From positions 1 through 13,583 of the forward strand of contig PBWO01000047.1 in the NCBI GenBank assembly GCA_002727275.1: a stretch of 13,583 bases of DNA, written 5' to 3'. Each line of letters begins with the position of its first letter. Within the stretch, counting starts at the first letter, position 1. Positions 6,484 to 12,782 of the stretch are shown piece by piece. This DNA comes from Methanobacteriota archaeon. Lineage in GTDB: Archaea > Thermoplasmatota > Poseidoniia > Poseidoniales > Thalassarchaeaceae. Below the pieces are notes generated by a model, which saw nothing but the letters and a program-made list of their open reading frames with translations, had not been told where the DNA came from and did no database searches. The position numbers were made by a program, and so were the translations under genes.

Positions 6484-7428
6484 CTACTCGGGAACGAGTT
6501 GGAAAAAGCCGAATCTCGGCTCCATCACTTCGCCTTGATCTCTTGCAGAATCTATGGCATCCTCGGCCGCTTCCCGGGAGTGACCAGAGTTGACTAGGGC
6601 TGCGACGATGTCGTTGTAATCGACCCCCTGACCTGTATCTCTTGAGCGAATGGTCTCGATTATTGCCTCGACGGCATCAGAGGGTTCTGCCGGAGCTTGT
6701 TGCGCCGTGGCCTCTGGAGTAGCCTGTTCGAGAGTCGGGGCGGCTTCAGGTTCGGAAATTGTCTCGATTACACTGGTCTTGCCTGTAGCTGTGGACAAAG
6801 CCTGCAGAACTCCTACTCGGTATGCCTCGGGGTCGAACTCACCATAGTGGCCTCGTGCAAGAATTAGTCCGTCAACGAGATCGGATGGAACTCCAGCTCC
6901 CTCCAGTGCGGCTGGAGTCAAATCACTCTCCAAAGATGATGCGTGGGCATCGATACGTCTGAGGGTTGCATCGGCAGTCTGCACGAGCCAATTGGTGTAG
7001 CATTCCTTGTCAATAATTGTGAATTCCTCGGCTCTCAGAGAGTTGAATATGCCTCCATCCTCGGTCTCGAACCATCTCGCCTTACCGACAAGAGCGAGGA
7101 GAAATCGGTCTCCCGTCTCATAGCGCGACATTAGCTCCTCAAAGTCTGGATGTAGTTCTGGCTGGAACGAAGCGACATTGAACAGATGAGTCCCAGTTGG
7201 ATCCCTGATGTGGGCCGAGTAATTAGGTCCGTTCTCACCCTCTCTCCTCTCGACTCTATCGATAACTCCGCAGACTAATGCTCGGTTTACCTTGGCACCA
7301 ATCTTGGTGATGATAAATGATGGGTCATACTCTCCCGAACCTTCCTCAGGTAGAGAAGCGTCTCTATACTCATTGGCGAAGATTCTGATTGCGCTCTGAC
7401 GTCCTACTCTGGGCCCTTGCTGCATCAC
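6484..7428 (-). CDS. RPA-associated protein: OB fold plus C-terminal winged helix
   Basis: A 314-residue second subunit of the archaeal replication protein A system, of the kind encoded beside the large RPA gene in Euryarchaeota and resembling eukaryotic RPA32 in layout. An OB fold spans about 45-145 (RALVCGVIDRVERREGENGP, then HIRDPTGTHLFNVASF). A helical segment and an Ala/Pro/Glu-rich linker (about 225-250) lead to a winged-helix domain at about 252-312. It begins VEAIIETIRS and ends GEVMEPRFGFFQLVPE, comparable to the protein-interaction winged helix of RPA32. The start is taken as GTG at 7428, four bases after GGGGGTGA, the same spacing as other sites here. ATG at 7425 is possible and differs by one residue. 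The start overlaps the upstream RPA stop, so the pair is translationally coupled. Confidence 0.85.
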   Translation of the reverse strand: MMQQGPRVGRQSAIRIFANEYRDASLPEEGSGEYDPSFIITKIGAKVNRALVCGVIDRVERREGENGPNYSAHIRDPTGTHLFNVASFQPELHPDFEELMSRYETGDRFLLALVGKARWFETEDGGIFNSLRAEEFTIIDKECYTNWLVQTADATLRRIDAHASSLESDLTPAALEGAGVPSDLVDGLILARGHYGEFDPEAYRVGVLQALSTATGKTSVIETISEPEAAPTLEQATPEATAQQAPAEPSDAVEAIIETIRSRDTGQGVDYNDIVAALVNSGHSREAAEDAIDSARDQGEVMEPRFGFFQLVPE

Positions 7429-9113
7429 AGTATCACCCCCCAGCGCTGGATGACCTCATTGGCGGCATCGTGCGCTGAAGTCGTGTCGTACTCGACTTCA
7501 TCGGCGAGTAGCATCGCACCTTGCTCGTCCACAATAGATCGCCCCTTTACTGTCAGACGTTTAGCAATTAGTTTCTCTCGTAGAGATGCGACGAAGTCAG
7601 CACTTCCTGACTTGGATATCTCTTCCTTTACCGATTCCTGATCGGCTCCTAGGAATGCCTCAGAAGCGGTCTTGGACAAGAGTAGTGATGCGTTTGAGAT
7701 TCCATTGTCTATTACGAATCTCAATCTCAAATCTTCCTCGCCACGTTGTGGCCCGTGTTCTCCGCAGGCGCCATCGCGCAGAACGCGTCGGCACTCGGGA
7801 CAGCGCTCGATGATGCCTGAATCGGGGCGCACCGTGACTACAGTTCCGCCAGTACTGATCCCCCTACGAGAGCCGCCATTGACTACCGTTGTGAGGTCTA
7901 TTTCAACCCAGTGAACTTCTGGGTCAATGGGTTCCCATGGTGCATCTGACAAATTGGTAATCTGTGCTGCATCATCGATTACCAAATCGGGTGAACCTTG
8001 CCAGTACTGGACTCTAGCTCCAGTTAGATGTAGGAAGTCCCCCCTACTCGGATCTATCTCGCACCAAGCGGTGAGTCGGCATCTGCCCGTAGGATCCATC
8101 ACATCCCCACTTCGAACGACACGTTCGGTTCCATCCTCTGAGACGAATGTGCGACTCTCCCAAGACTCGACTTGGACTGTTACCTCGATATCTCTCATGC
8201 CATTACGAAGTTCCGAAATTGATACTTTATTCGCCTGTTCTAGGTCTTCCATGCTTACGAATGCAGAATCGTGGAAGACTTCTATTCTGGTTCTGTCCCC
8301 TATATTGACTTCAGGAGTGTCTCTAAACTTACGAATTGAGGCGCCATCGATTTTCAGAACCGTTCCTGGCTCGTGCTCGAGAGGGACCCAGGAAAGGAAC
8401 GAGATGGTGCCGCTGGAGTCCCCAAGTCTGCCTCTGACTACATTCAACTCACCGCTACCGTCGCGCTTGACTATGACATCAGGCTTGGAAGAAATCAGCC
8501 GTGCTACCAGATTGACGAATCCTTCCCTCTTGGATGCCTCTTCTATAGGTGAGGGTTCGTCGCTAATCTGAACTGCAGCGGCCCCTCCTTCCTTCAGTAC
8601 AGTGACGCGGGTAGTTCGATTGATATTGAGAGATCTTTTGTCGTTCCACTCATTGACAGATGCCCCCTCCAAACGTACGATTGAGCCTGGAGCAAGGCTC
8701 TCGGCCTTCTCTCCCCAGTCCTTGAAATCCCAGCGCTCACGCTGATCTCCAGACTGCCATGGGTTGTCCTCAATCCATCCGAAGGCGACTTGTCTCTCCT
8801 CTCCTCGAACCATCTGCACACGCGGAGTGTAACTGATTACCGCAACCTCGATAGTGACATTGCGGTCATCGGCGTCGAGGTCTGCGAACTTGTCCACTTT
8901 CTTCTCCGCCCTCTCAGGCTTAGCAATCTGCTTGAGTTCTACTCCAGTAGCGGCCTGGAACTTACGGACGACAGAGCGTAATGCATCCTCAGGAGGAATC
9001 AGGAACTCTTCTTCGTAGCGCCTGAATTCCTCAGCTATCTCCTTCTCATCCGCATCGGGACATTCTTGTTTGACTATCGTCACCTGTGCTGTATATCTTC
9101 CTTCTTCTGTCAT
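7425..9113 (-). CDS. rpa1: Replication protein A large subunit (multi-OB ssDNA-binding protein)
   Basis: A 562-residue single-stranded DNA-binding protein used in replication and repair. The N-terminal ~75 residues are helical and charged. Successive OB folds follow at about 85-172, 198-280 (for example SGTISFLSWVPLEHEPGTVL), 307-387 and about 400-562. The last carries a zinc-binding insert, CPEC at 438-441 with CGEH at 450-453 (C-x2-C-x8-C-x2-H), as in the C-terminal DNA-binding domain of RPA70-like proteins. The W-x3-PG-x2-L patterns ending each OB fold are typical of euryarchaeal RPA. The ATG at 9113 follows AGGTGA by four bases, and a TATA-like box lies upstream. It is first of a two-gene operon with the RPA-associated subunit. 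The C-terminus ends RWGVIL and has no SSB-type acidic tip. Family assignment is secure; exact OB limits are approximate. Confidence 0.92.
   Translation of the reverse strand: MTEEGRYTAQVTIVKQECPDADEKEIAEEFRRYEEEFLIPPEDALRSVVRKFQAATGVELKQIAKPERAEKKVDKFADLDADDRNVTIEVAVISYTPRVQMVRGEERQVAFGWIEDNPWQSGDQRERWDFKDWGEKAESLAPGSIVRLEGASVNEWNDKRSLNINRTTRVTVLKEGGAAAVQISDEPSPIEEASKREGFVNLVARLISSKPDVIVKRDGSGELNVVRGRLGDSSGTISFLSWVPLEHEPGTVLKIDGASIRKFRDTPEVNIGDRTRIEVFHDSAFVSMEDLEQANKVSISELRNGMRDIEVTVQVESWESRTFVSEDGTERVVRSGDVMDPTGRCRLTAWCEIDPSRGDFLHLTGARVQYWQGSPDLVIDDAAQITNLSDAPWEPIDPEVHWVEIDLTTVVNGGSRRGISTGGTVVTVRPDSGIIERCPECRRVLRDGACGEHGPQRGEEDLRLRFVIDNGISNASLLLSKTASEAFLGADQESVKEEISKSGSADFVASLREKLIAKRLTVKGRSIVDEQGAMLLADEVEYDTTSAHDAANEVIQRWGVIL
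7433..7440 (-). promoter_or_regulatory. Ribosome-binding site at the RPA subunit junction
   Basis: GGGGGTGA inside the 3' end of the RPA large-subunit gene. It is four bases before GTG at 7428 and seven before ATG at 7425. The spacing shared with other genes here favours the GTG. Confidence 0.6.
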
Positions 9114-9147
9114 CCAATCACCTGCATCAATGGTATGGACCTGAGCC

Positions 9148-9155
9148 TACATAAA
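9148..9155 (-). promoter_or_regulatory. Probable TATA box for the RPA operon
   Basis: TTTATGTA on the minus strand, about 38 bases before the RPA ATG at 9113. Initiation about 25 bases downstream would give a leader of around 12 bases that includes AGGTGA. The rest of 9114-9349 holds only this and the mog promoter; I see no further gene there. Confidence 0.45.
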
Positions 9156-9319
9156 CCAATGATGCGATGACTACGGAATCATGCTCCTGCATCAGCATTG
9201 GGGCAACAGCAGAATGTGCGTGTTGGGGTAGACTCGGCACTCCATCGCCTCCGGGACCAATCATCACACTCGGCGGTTCATGAAGATGCCCATATCGAGG
9301 TGAGTCGTGTTGAGGCTGT

Positions 9320-9327
9320 GTTTATCC
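9320..9327 (+). promoter_or_regulatory. Probable TATA box for mog-rph, leaderless transcript
   Basis: GTTTATCC spans -30 to -23 relative to the ATG at 9350. No Shine-Dalgarno is seen before that ATG, so the pattern fits a transcript that starts at the initiation codon. Confidence 0.45.
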
Positions 9328-9349
9328 TGAGTACCTCTTGTCGGCCGAC

Positions 9350-9901
9350 ATGGCAGTGGGGGAGATGTGCAGATTTGGCGTGGTCACCGCCTCTGACAGA
9401 GCCAGTGCTGGAGACTATGAGGACATCAGTGGACCTGCAATCGTTGGCTTTCTAGAAGAGGCTTTGACCTCACCTTGGGAAGTGGTGCGAAGACTTGTTC
9501 CCGATGAAAGAGAGCAAATCGAGAAGGCACTGGCTGATTTGGTAGATTTGGAGGGCTGCTCAGTAGTAGTCACCACCGGCGGCACCGGCCCGGCACCTCG
9601 GGATGTTACTCCTGAGGCAACAGAGGCGGTTTGTGAGCGCATGCTTCCTGGATTTGGAGAGCAAATGAGAGCGATATCTCTACGGCACGTCCCTACCGCT
9701 GTCCTATCGCGGCAGACGGCGGGCATCCGTGGCTCCTCTCTGATTCTGAACCTACCCGGATCGCCTCGCTCTATACGAGAGATTCTGGATGAGATTTTCT
9801 CTGCTGTCCCGTACTGTGTAGATCTGATTGGAGGGCCGTATATCACCACTGATCAGGAAGTAGTGGATGTCTTCAGGCCCGCACACGCTCGACGCGAATG
9901 A
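9350..9901 (+). CDS. mog: Molybdopterin adenylyltransferase, MogA type
   Basis: A 183-residue enzyme that adenylylates molybdopterin in molybdenum/tungsten cofactor synthesis. It tracks bacterial MogA from end to end: GVVTASDRASAGDYEDISG at 10-28, RLVPDE at 48-53, VVTTGGTGPAPRDVTPEAT at 73-91, PGFGEQMRAISLRHVPTAVL at 100-119, LILNLPGSPRSI at 131-142, and SAVPYC then GPYITTDQEVVDVFRP at the C-terminus. D52 and D85 correspond to the catalytic aspartates known in E. coli MogA (D49, D82). A short loop present in E. coli before the VPYC segment is missing. The start is ATG at 9350, since a TATA-like box sits about 25-30 bases upstream; TTG at 9338 and ATG at 9365 are less likely. Archaea more often use the shorter MoaB form, so bacterial ancestry is possible. 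The stop overlaps rph by four bases (ATGA). Confidence 0.93.
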   Translation: MAVGEMCRFGVVTASDRASAGDYEDISGPAIVGFLEEALTSPWEVVRRLVPDEREQIEKALADLVDLEGCSVVVTTGGTGPAPRDVTPEATEAVCERMLPGFGEQMRAISLRHVPTAVLSRQTAGIRGSSLILNLPGSPRSIREILDEIFSAVPYCVDLIGGPYITTDQEVVDVFRPAHARRE

Positions 9902-10758
9902 TTCATGCGCAGACCTCCGCTCGCCGGGCCATGGCGAAGATGAAGTCCGGCGATGTGGAAAGCAACCGAGGCTCGGATGAGATGAGAGAGATTGAGGTTG
10001 CATTGGACTTCACTCCGAATGCTCTGGCATCACTAGTGTACAGGCAGGGAGATACCATGGTCCTAGCCTGCGCCACCAAGGCAGACTCACTGCCTCGATG
10101 GTTCCCTCGCGATGCTGACCGAGGCTGGGTTCACGCCGAGTACTCGTTACTGCCGGGCTCGACTGACAGGAGATTTCGTCGCGAGCGTAATGGTGCCAAA
10201 GGTAGAACTCAGGAGATTGAGAGACTAGTTGCGCGCTCGTTGCGCGGGGCCATAGACCTCGAGGAGTTGGGGCCAATTGCACTCACCATTGATTGTGATA
10301 TTCTGAATGCCGATGGCGGAACTAGATGTGCGTCAATCACAGCTGCATCAATCGCAATGCGTCTAGCAGTTAGGCGTCTGATTGCAAGCGGCGAGTGTCT
10401 GCCCAAGGATAGGCGCCTGACCAGAGAGCAAATCCGGAATGGCGAAGAGGTTGAAGAGTTGACAGATGAGGAGAAAGTTGCACACGAATCCGCTGTAATG
10501 CCTCACGATGTTGCTGCTCTCAGCGTTGGCATGGTGGGCGGCGAGGTCAAGACCGATCTCGATTACATCCTCGACAGTAATGCGGACGTCGACATGAATG
10601 TCGTCATGACAAGCGATGGTGGCTTCGTAGAGGTCAAGGGGACAGGAGAGGAGTCGACCTATACCCGCGAAGAATTGGATTCGATGGTCGATGCTGCTTC
10701 GGTAGGGATTGTTGAATTACATGGGTTCCAAACTAACATACTCTCTGATACAGAGTGA
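9898..10758 (+). CDS. rph: Ribonuclease PH, bacterial type, with an internal insert
   Basis: A 286-residue phosphorolytic 3'-5' exoribonuclease; in bacteria RNase PH trims tRNA 3' ends. RGWVHAEYSLLPGSTDRR at 75-92, KGRTQEIERLVARSLRGAID at 101-120, LTIDCDILNADGGTRCASIT at 129-148 and YILDSNADVDMNVVMTSDG at 223-241 follow bacterial RNase PH closely and fit poorly to archaeal exosome Rrp41. The GGTR arginine (R143) is the phosphate-binding position, and the aspartates around 220-232 are in the metal/catalytic region. About 28 charged residues (about 171-198) are inserted between LIASGE and HDVAALSVGMV, relative to E. coli. The N-terminus is extended by about 20 residues, and a start at ATG 9931 or 9940 is possible. 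The ATG at 9898 overlaps the mog stop, and the gene ends immediately against the 3' end of the opposing tRNA-Phe. Confidence 0.88.
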   Translation: MIHAQTSARRAMAKMKSGDVESNRGSDEMREIEVALDFTPNALASLVYRQGDTMVLACATKADSLPRWFPRDADRGWVHAEYSLLPGSTDRRFRRERNGAKGRTQEIERLVARSLRGAIDLEELGPIALTIDCDILNADGGTRCASITAASIAMRLAVRRLIASGECLPKDRRLTREQIRNGEEVEELTDEEKVAHESAVMPHDVAALSVGMVGGEVKTDLDYILDSNADVDMNVVMTSDGGFVEVKGTGEESTYTREELDSMVDAASVGIVELHGFQTNILSDTE

Positions 10759-10834
10759 TGGTGGGACTGGCCGGACTTGAACCAGCGGCCTCCGCATCTT
10801 CAGTGCGGCGCTCTCCCAGCTGAGCTACAGTCCC
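10759..10834 (-). tRNA. trnF: tRNA-Phe (anticodon GAA), CCA encoded
   Basis: A complete 76-base cloverleaf on the minus strand. The acceptor stem is GGGACTG/CAGTCCC, followed by discriminator A and a genomic CCA. The D arm is GCTC...GAGC, the anticodon stem CCGCA/TGCGG with loop CTGAAGA (anticodon GAA), and the T arm GCTGG-TTCAAGT-CCGGC. There is no intron. It follows the endonuclease IV gene on the same strand by 54 bases, with no clear TATA box between them, so it may be released from a longer transcript. Its 3' end abuts the stop codon of the convergent rph with no spacer. Confidence 0.97.
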
Positions 10835-10888
10835 GTAGCAAACACGCCAAGATGGTCTTGACTTCAAGGCTTCCGAGCCAAGAAATGA

Positions 10889-12010
10889 CTAGAATGGGTC
10901 ATCATCGTCATCTTTGTCATCGAATGACATCATGGCTTTCGCCTTCTTCTTGGCTGCTGGCTTCGGCTTCTCGGCCGGCTGCTCCTCAGAGGCATCGCCT
11001 GCCTTCTCGGTGTCGCGTGCCTCGGCGACTTCTTTCTCTAACTCGGCCAATTCTTCTGGAGTCATGCCAGCCTCAACTGCTAGTTTCATCCTCCTCTCAT
11101 CACGGGCCTTGATCTCCAATAGCCTCTGTCGGGCCTTATCGTAATGCTGCAACATGTACATTGCATCATGCTCAAGCAGAGGAGAGTCTGAGATGATGGT
11201 TATATCGAGCCAGTCGCCTTCCTCGGCTAGGTATTCGGCGAAGGGCTCGAACTTGAGGTCCGACTTCTTGATCTGGGTGTAGTGAAGTGCGTTACCCATT
11301 CTGTGCTCGATTCCAGCAAAGTGACAGTAGAACTTCTTGCCACCGAACTTCTTGCGAACTTGGTCGAACAACTCAGAGTAGTCCTCACTGGTCCTCATCC
11401 TGCCGTGTCCTCGAGCGTGGATGTGTGCCATGTTGAGAACAGGCACAGTGCCTTCGACGTGATTGCAGACCTCGATGACTTCCTCGACGGTGCCCCATAG
11501 ATCCTGGCGCCCGGATGTCTCGATTCCCACAAGGGAAGGCTCGGCCTCATGGACCCATGGGAAGGCTGCATAGTCCTCTTCTTCAGAAGCATCGCCCCAA
11601 ATCTGGCTTACTCTGTCCACGACCCCTGAGAAGATGTTTGCGACCTGTTCGTTGGCCTCTGCTCCAGGATCATATTCCCCATAGGGGCCGACGTGATAGA
11701 CCAAGTGTCGTGCATTGACTATCTTGCCAGCCTGCATGCTGGCCTCCATCTTGGTCAGTGTACGGTTCCTCTGTCTGCGAGATCCGAGTAATTCTGCGTA
11801 GTAAGGGCCATGCATATTCATCTCCAATTCAGAATTCCATGATAGGATACCTGCTTGCCAGTACTGGTCGAAGTTCTTGGGTTGAACTGAGCGTACAGTT
11901 TGTATCTCCATCGCGTCCAAACCCAGTGTTGTGATATCGTCCATGCCCTCGACTATAGTACGACCCTTGCAAGATAGAGGGACCCCTGCGGGGCCTAGCT
12001 TCAGCGGCAT
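10889..12010 (-). CDS. nfo: Endonuclease IV-like AP endonuclease with SSB-like acidic tail
   Basis: A 373-residue TIM-barrel protein of the archaeal endonuclease IV family, which cuts DNA at abasic sites in base-excision repair. Metal-site motifs follow in order: MHGPYY (H67), YHVGPYG (H106), VGIETSG (E164), NMAHIHARGHG at 193-203 (H196), FYCHFAGIEH (H230) and DSPLLEHDA at 275-283. The E. coli D179 position appears to be N193, as far as eye alignment allows. The barrel ends near residue 300. A helical charged stretch and a Lys/Ala/Pro linker lead to a terminal MSFDDKDDDDDPF, very like the bacterial SSB C-terminal tip. The ATG at 12010 is chosen because GGAG (12019-12022) is well placed before it; the TTG at 12052 is the upstream limit of the frame. 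Co-directional with tRNA-Phe downstream. Confidence 0.87.
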   Translation of the reverse strand: MPLKLGPAGVPLSCKGRTIVEGMDDITTLGLDAMEIQTVRSVQPKNFDQYWQAGILSWNSELEMNMHGPYYAELLGSRRQRNRTLTKMEASMQAGKIVNARHLVYHVGPYGEYDPGAEANEQVANIFSGVVDRVSQIWGDASEEEDYAAFPWVHEAEPSLVGIETSGRQDLWGTVEEVIEVCNHVEGTVPVLNMAHIHARGHGRMRTSEDYSELFDQVRKKFGGKKFYCHFAGIEHRMGNALHYTQIKKSDLKFEPFAEYLAEEGDWLDITIISDSPLLEHDAMYMLQHYDKARQRLLEIKARDERRMKLAVEAGMTPEELAELEKEVAEARDTEKAGDASEEQPAEKPKPAAKKKAKAMMSFDDKDDDDDPF

Positions 12011-12018
12011 CTCGAGAA

Positions 12019-12022
12019 CTCC
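12019..12022 (-). promoter_or_regulatory. Ribosome-binding site deciding the nfo start
   Basis: GGAG is placed so that a full GGAGGTGA would end four bases before ATG at 12010, the same register as the other sites in this window. It supports 12010 over the TTG at 12052. Confidence 0.5.
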
Positions 12023-12043
12023 GAGGGTCCGGCCGAATGGGTG

Positions 12044-12058
12044 CCCCTTCAAAAGGGG
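12044..12058. repeat. Short perfect inverted repeat upstream of nfo
   Basis: CCCCTT and AAGGGG with a three-base loop form a 6-bp hairpin between the PfkB-like gene and nfo. No T-run follows on either strand, so it is not a clear terminator. It could influence nfo translation or an mRNA end, or be chance. Confidence 0.35.
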
Positions 12059-12085
12059 TTTCCGCTGAATGTCTCCATTGTCTGT

Positions 12086-12748
12086 CTAATCAGCAATTCC
12101 GGCGGCTTCGGCTGCAGAATTGATGCCTTCTGGGCCAACGCCTGAATAAGGTAGTTCACAGATGAATCCAGCCAACCAAGACATCTCTGATATTGAGGCA
12201 TCTGTACTGATTTTGAACGAGCCAAGAGAATGCTCGACTTGGACCATGTTTGGTTCGACGAAGCCGCAAACGTGAGGGACTAGTCCTCTCTGACGAATCT
12301 CCTGTAGCAAATCTTGTTCTGTAACTCCTTCGAGTTGAGAAATTTCGCTAAGTGCACCACGGGTGACAAACAGGACATGGATCTGTCTGATTCTCTCTAT
12401 TGTGTTCCCCCAAACCTCAGTCAGGCGCTCTGAGTCTTCTGGAGAATCCACAATCATCACCGTCTTCGACCCTTCCAACTCTGCAAATGTCATCGATGCC
12501 CCCCAAGCGGAGCGAGCGGAATCTCCCGCCAGTGAGGTCGATGCAGAAATGACTAGCCAGTGAGTTCCTTCGAGATACTCTCTCCAATCAATTGCCCCCT
12601 GGTCAATATGATCTAGTTCAGAGTCGTGTGAGTCGGTTGCCAATCTGACACTCGCACCCCTTTTGGCTGCCTTTGAGAGTACTTGTGAGGGCGTATCATC
12701 GCCCTCGGGACTACCGAACCCGACTAGTCGCACGGCCACATCGGTCAC
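12086..12748 (-). CDS. PfkB/ribokinase-fold protein lacking the catalytic motif
   Basis: A 220-residue protein that aligns by eye, weakly but in order, to PfkB sugar kinases such as 2-keto-3-deoxygluconate kinase. VGFGSPEGDDTPSQVLSKAA (9-28) resembles the V-G-x-V-GDD-PFG-x-LL-x-L segment. DWREYLEGTHWLVISASTSL (54-73) resembles the strand that carries the substrate Gly/Ser, and the middle contains VMIVDSPED. TDASISEMSWLAGFICEL (182-199) falls where active kinases have DTTGAGDAFAAGFLxAL, so GAGD reads ISEM and the catalytic Asp is Met. The N-terminal GG-x-N-A substrate region is also missing. It is likely non-catalytic, or a different family with a related fold. GTG at 12748 is first in the frame; GTG at 12739 has a better GTGA site. 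It lies 34 bases after pelota on the same strand. Confidence 0.45.
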   Translation of the reverse strand: MTDVAVRLVGFGSPEGDDTPSQVLSKAAKRGASVRLATDSHDSELDHIDQGAIDWREYLEGTHWLVISASTSLAGDSARSAWGASMTFAELEGSKTVMIVDSPEDSERLTEVWGNTIERIRQIHVLFVTRGALSEISQLEGVTEQDLLQEIRQRGLVPHVCGFVEPNMVQVEHSLGSFKISTDASISEMSWLAGFICELPYSGVGPEGINSAAEAAGIAD

Positions 12749-12782
12749 GCTCAGTGCTATTGGGCTACGGTGATGAGGCTAC

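Noticed and set aside
7927..8571. A 214-codon plus-strand open frame opposite the RPA gene.
   Set aside because: It is fully antisense to a confidently identified RPA gene, its product is Ser/Thr-rich with no recognisable motif, and it lacks a ribosome-binding site.
9198..9455. An 85-codon open frame between the RPA promoter and mog.
   Set aside because: It starts at TTG without a ribosome-binding site and runs over 100 bases into mog in another frame. Only its first part looks mildly protein-like, which is not enough.
9898..10758. Annotating this gene as exosome subunit Rrp41.
   Set aside because: The GWVHAEY, PGSTDRR and DMNVVMT blocks follow bacterial RNase PH more closely than archaeal Rrp41.
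12044..12058. The inverted repeat as a transcription terminator.
   Set aside because: The stem is 6 bp and no T-run follows. Archaeal termination usually relies on T-runs, so I list it only as a repeat.
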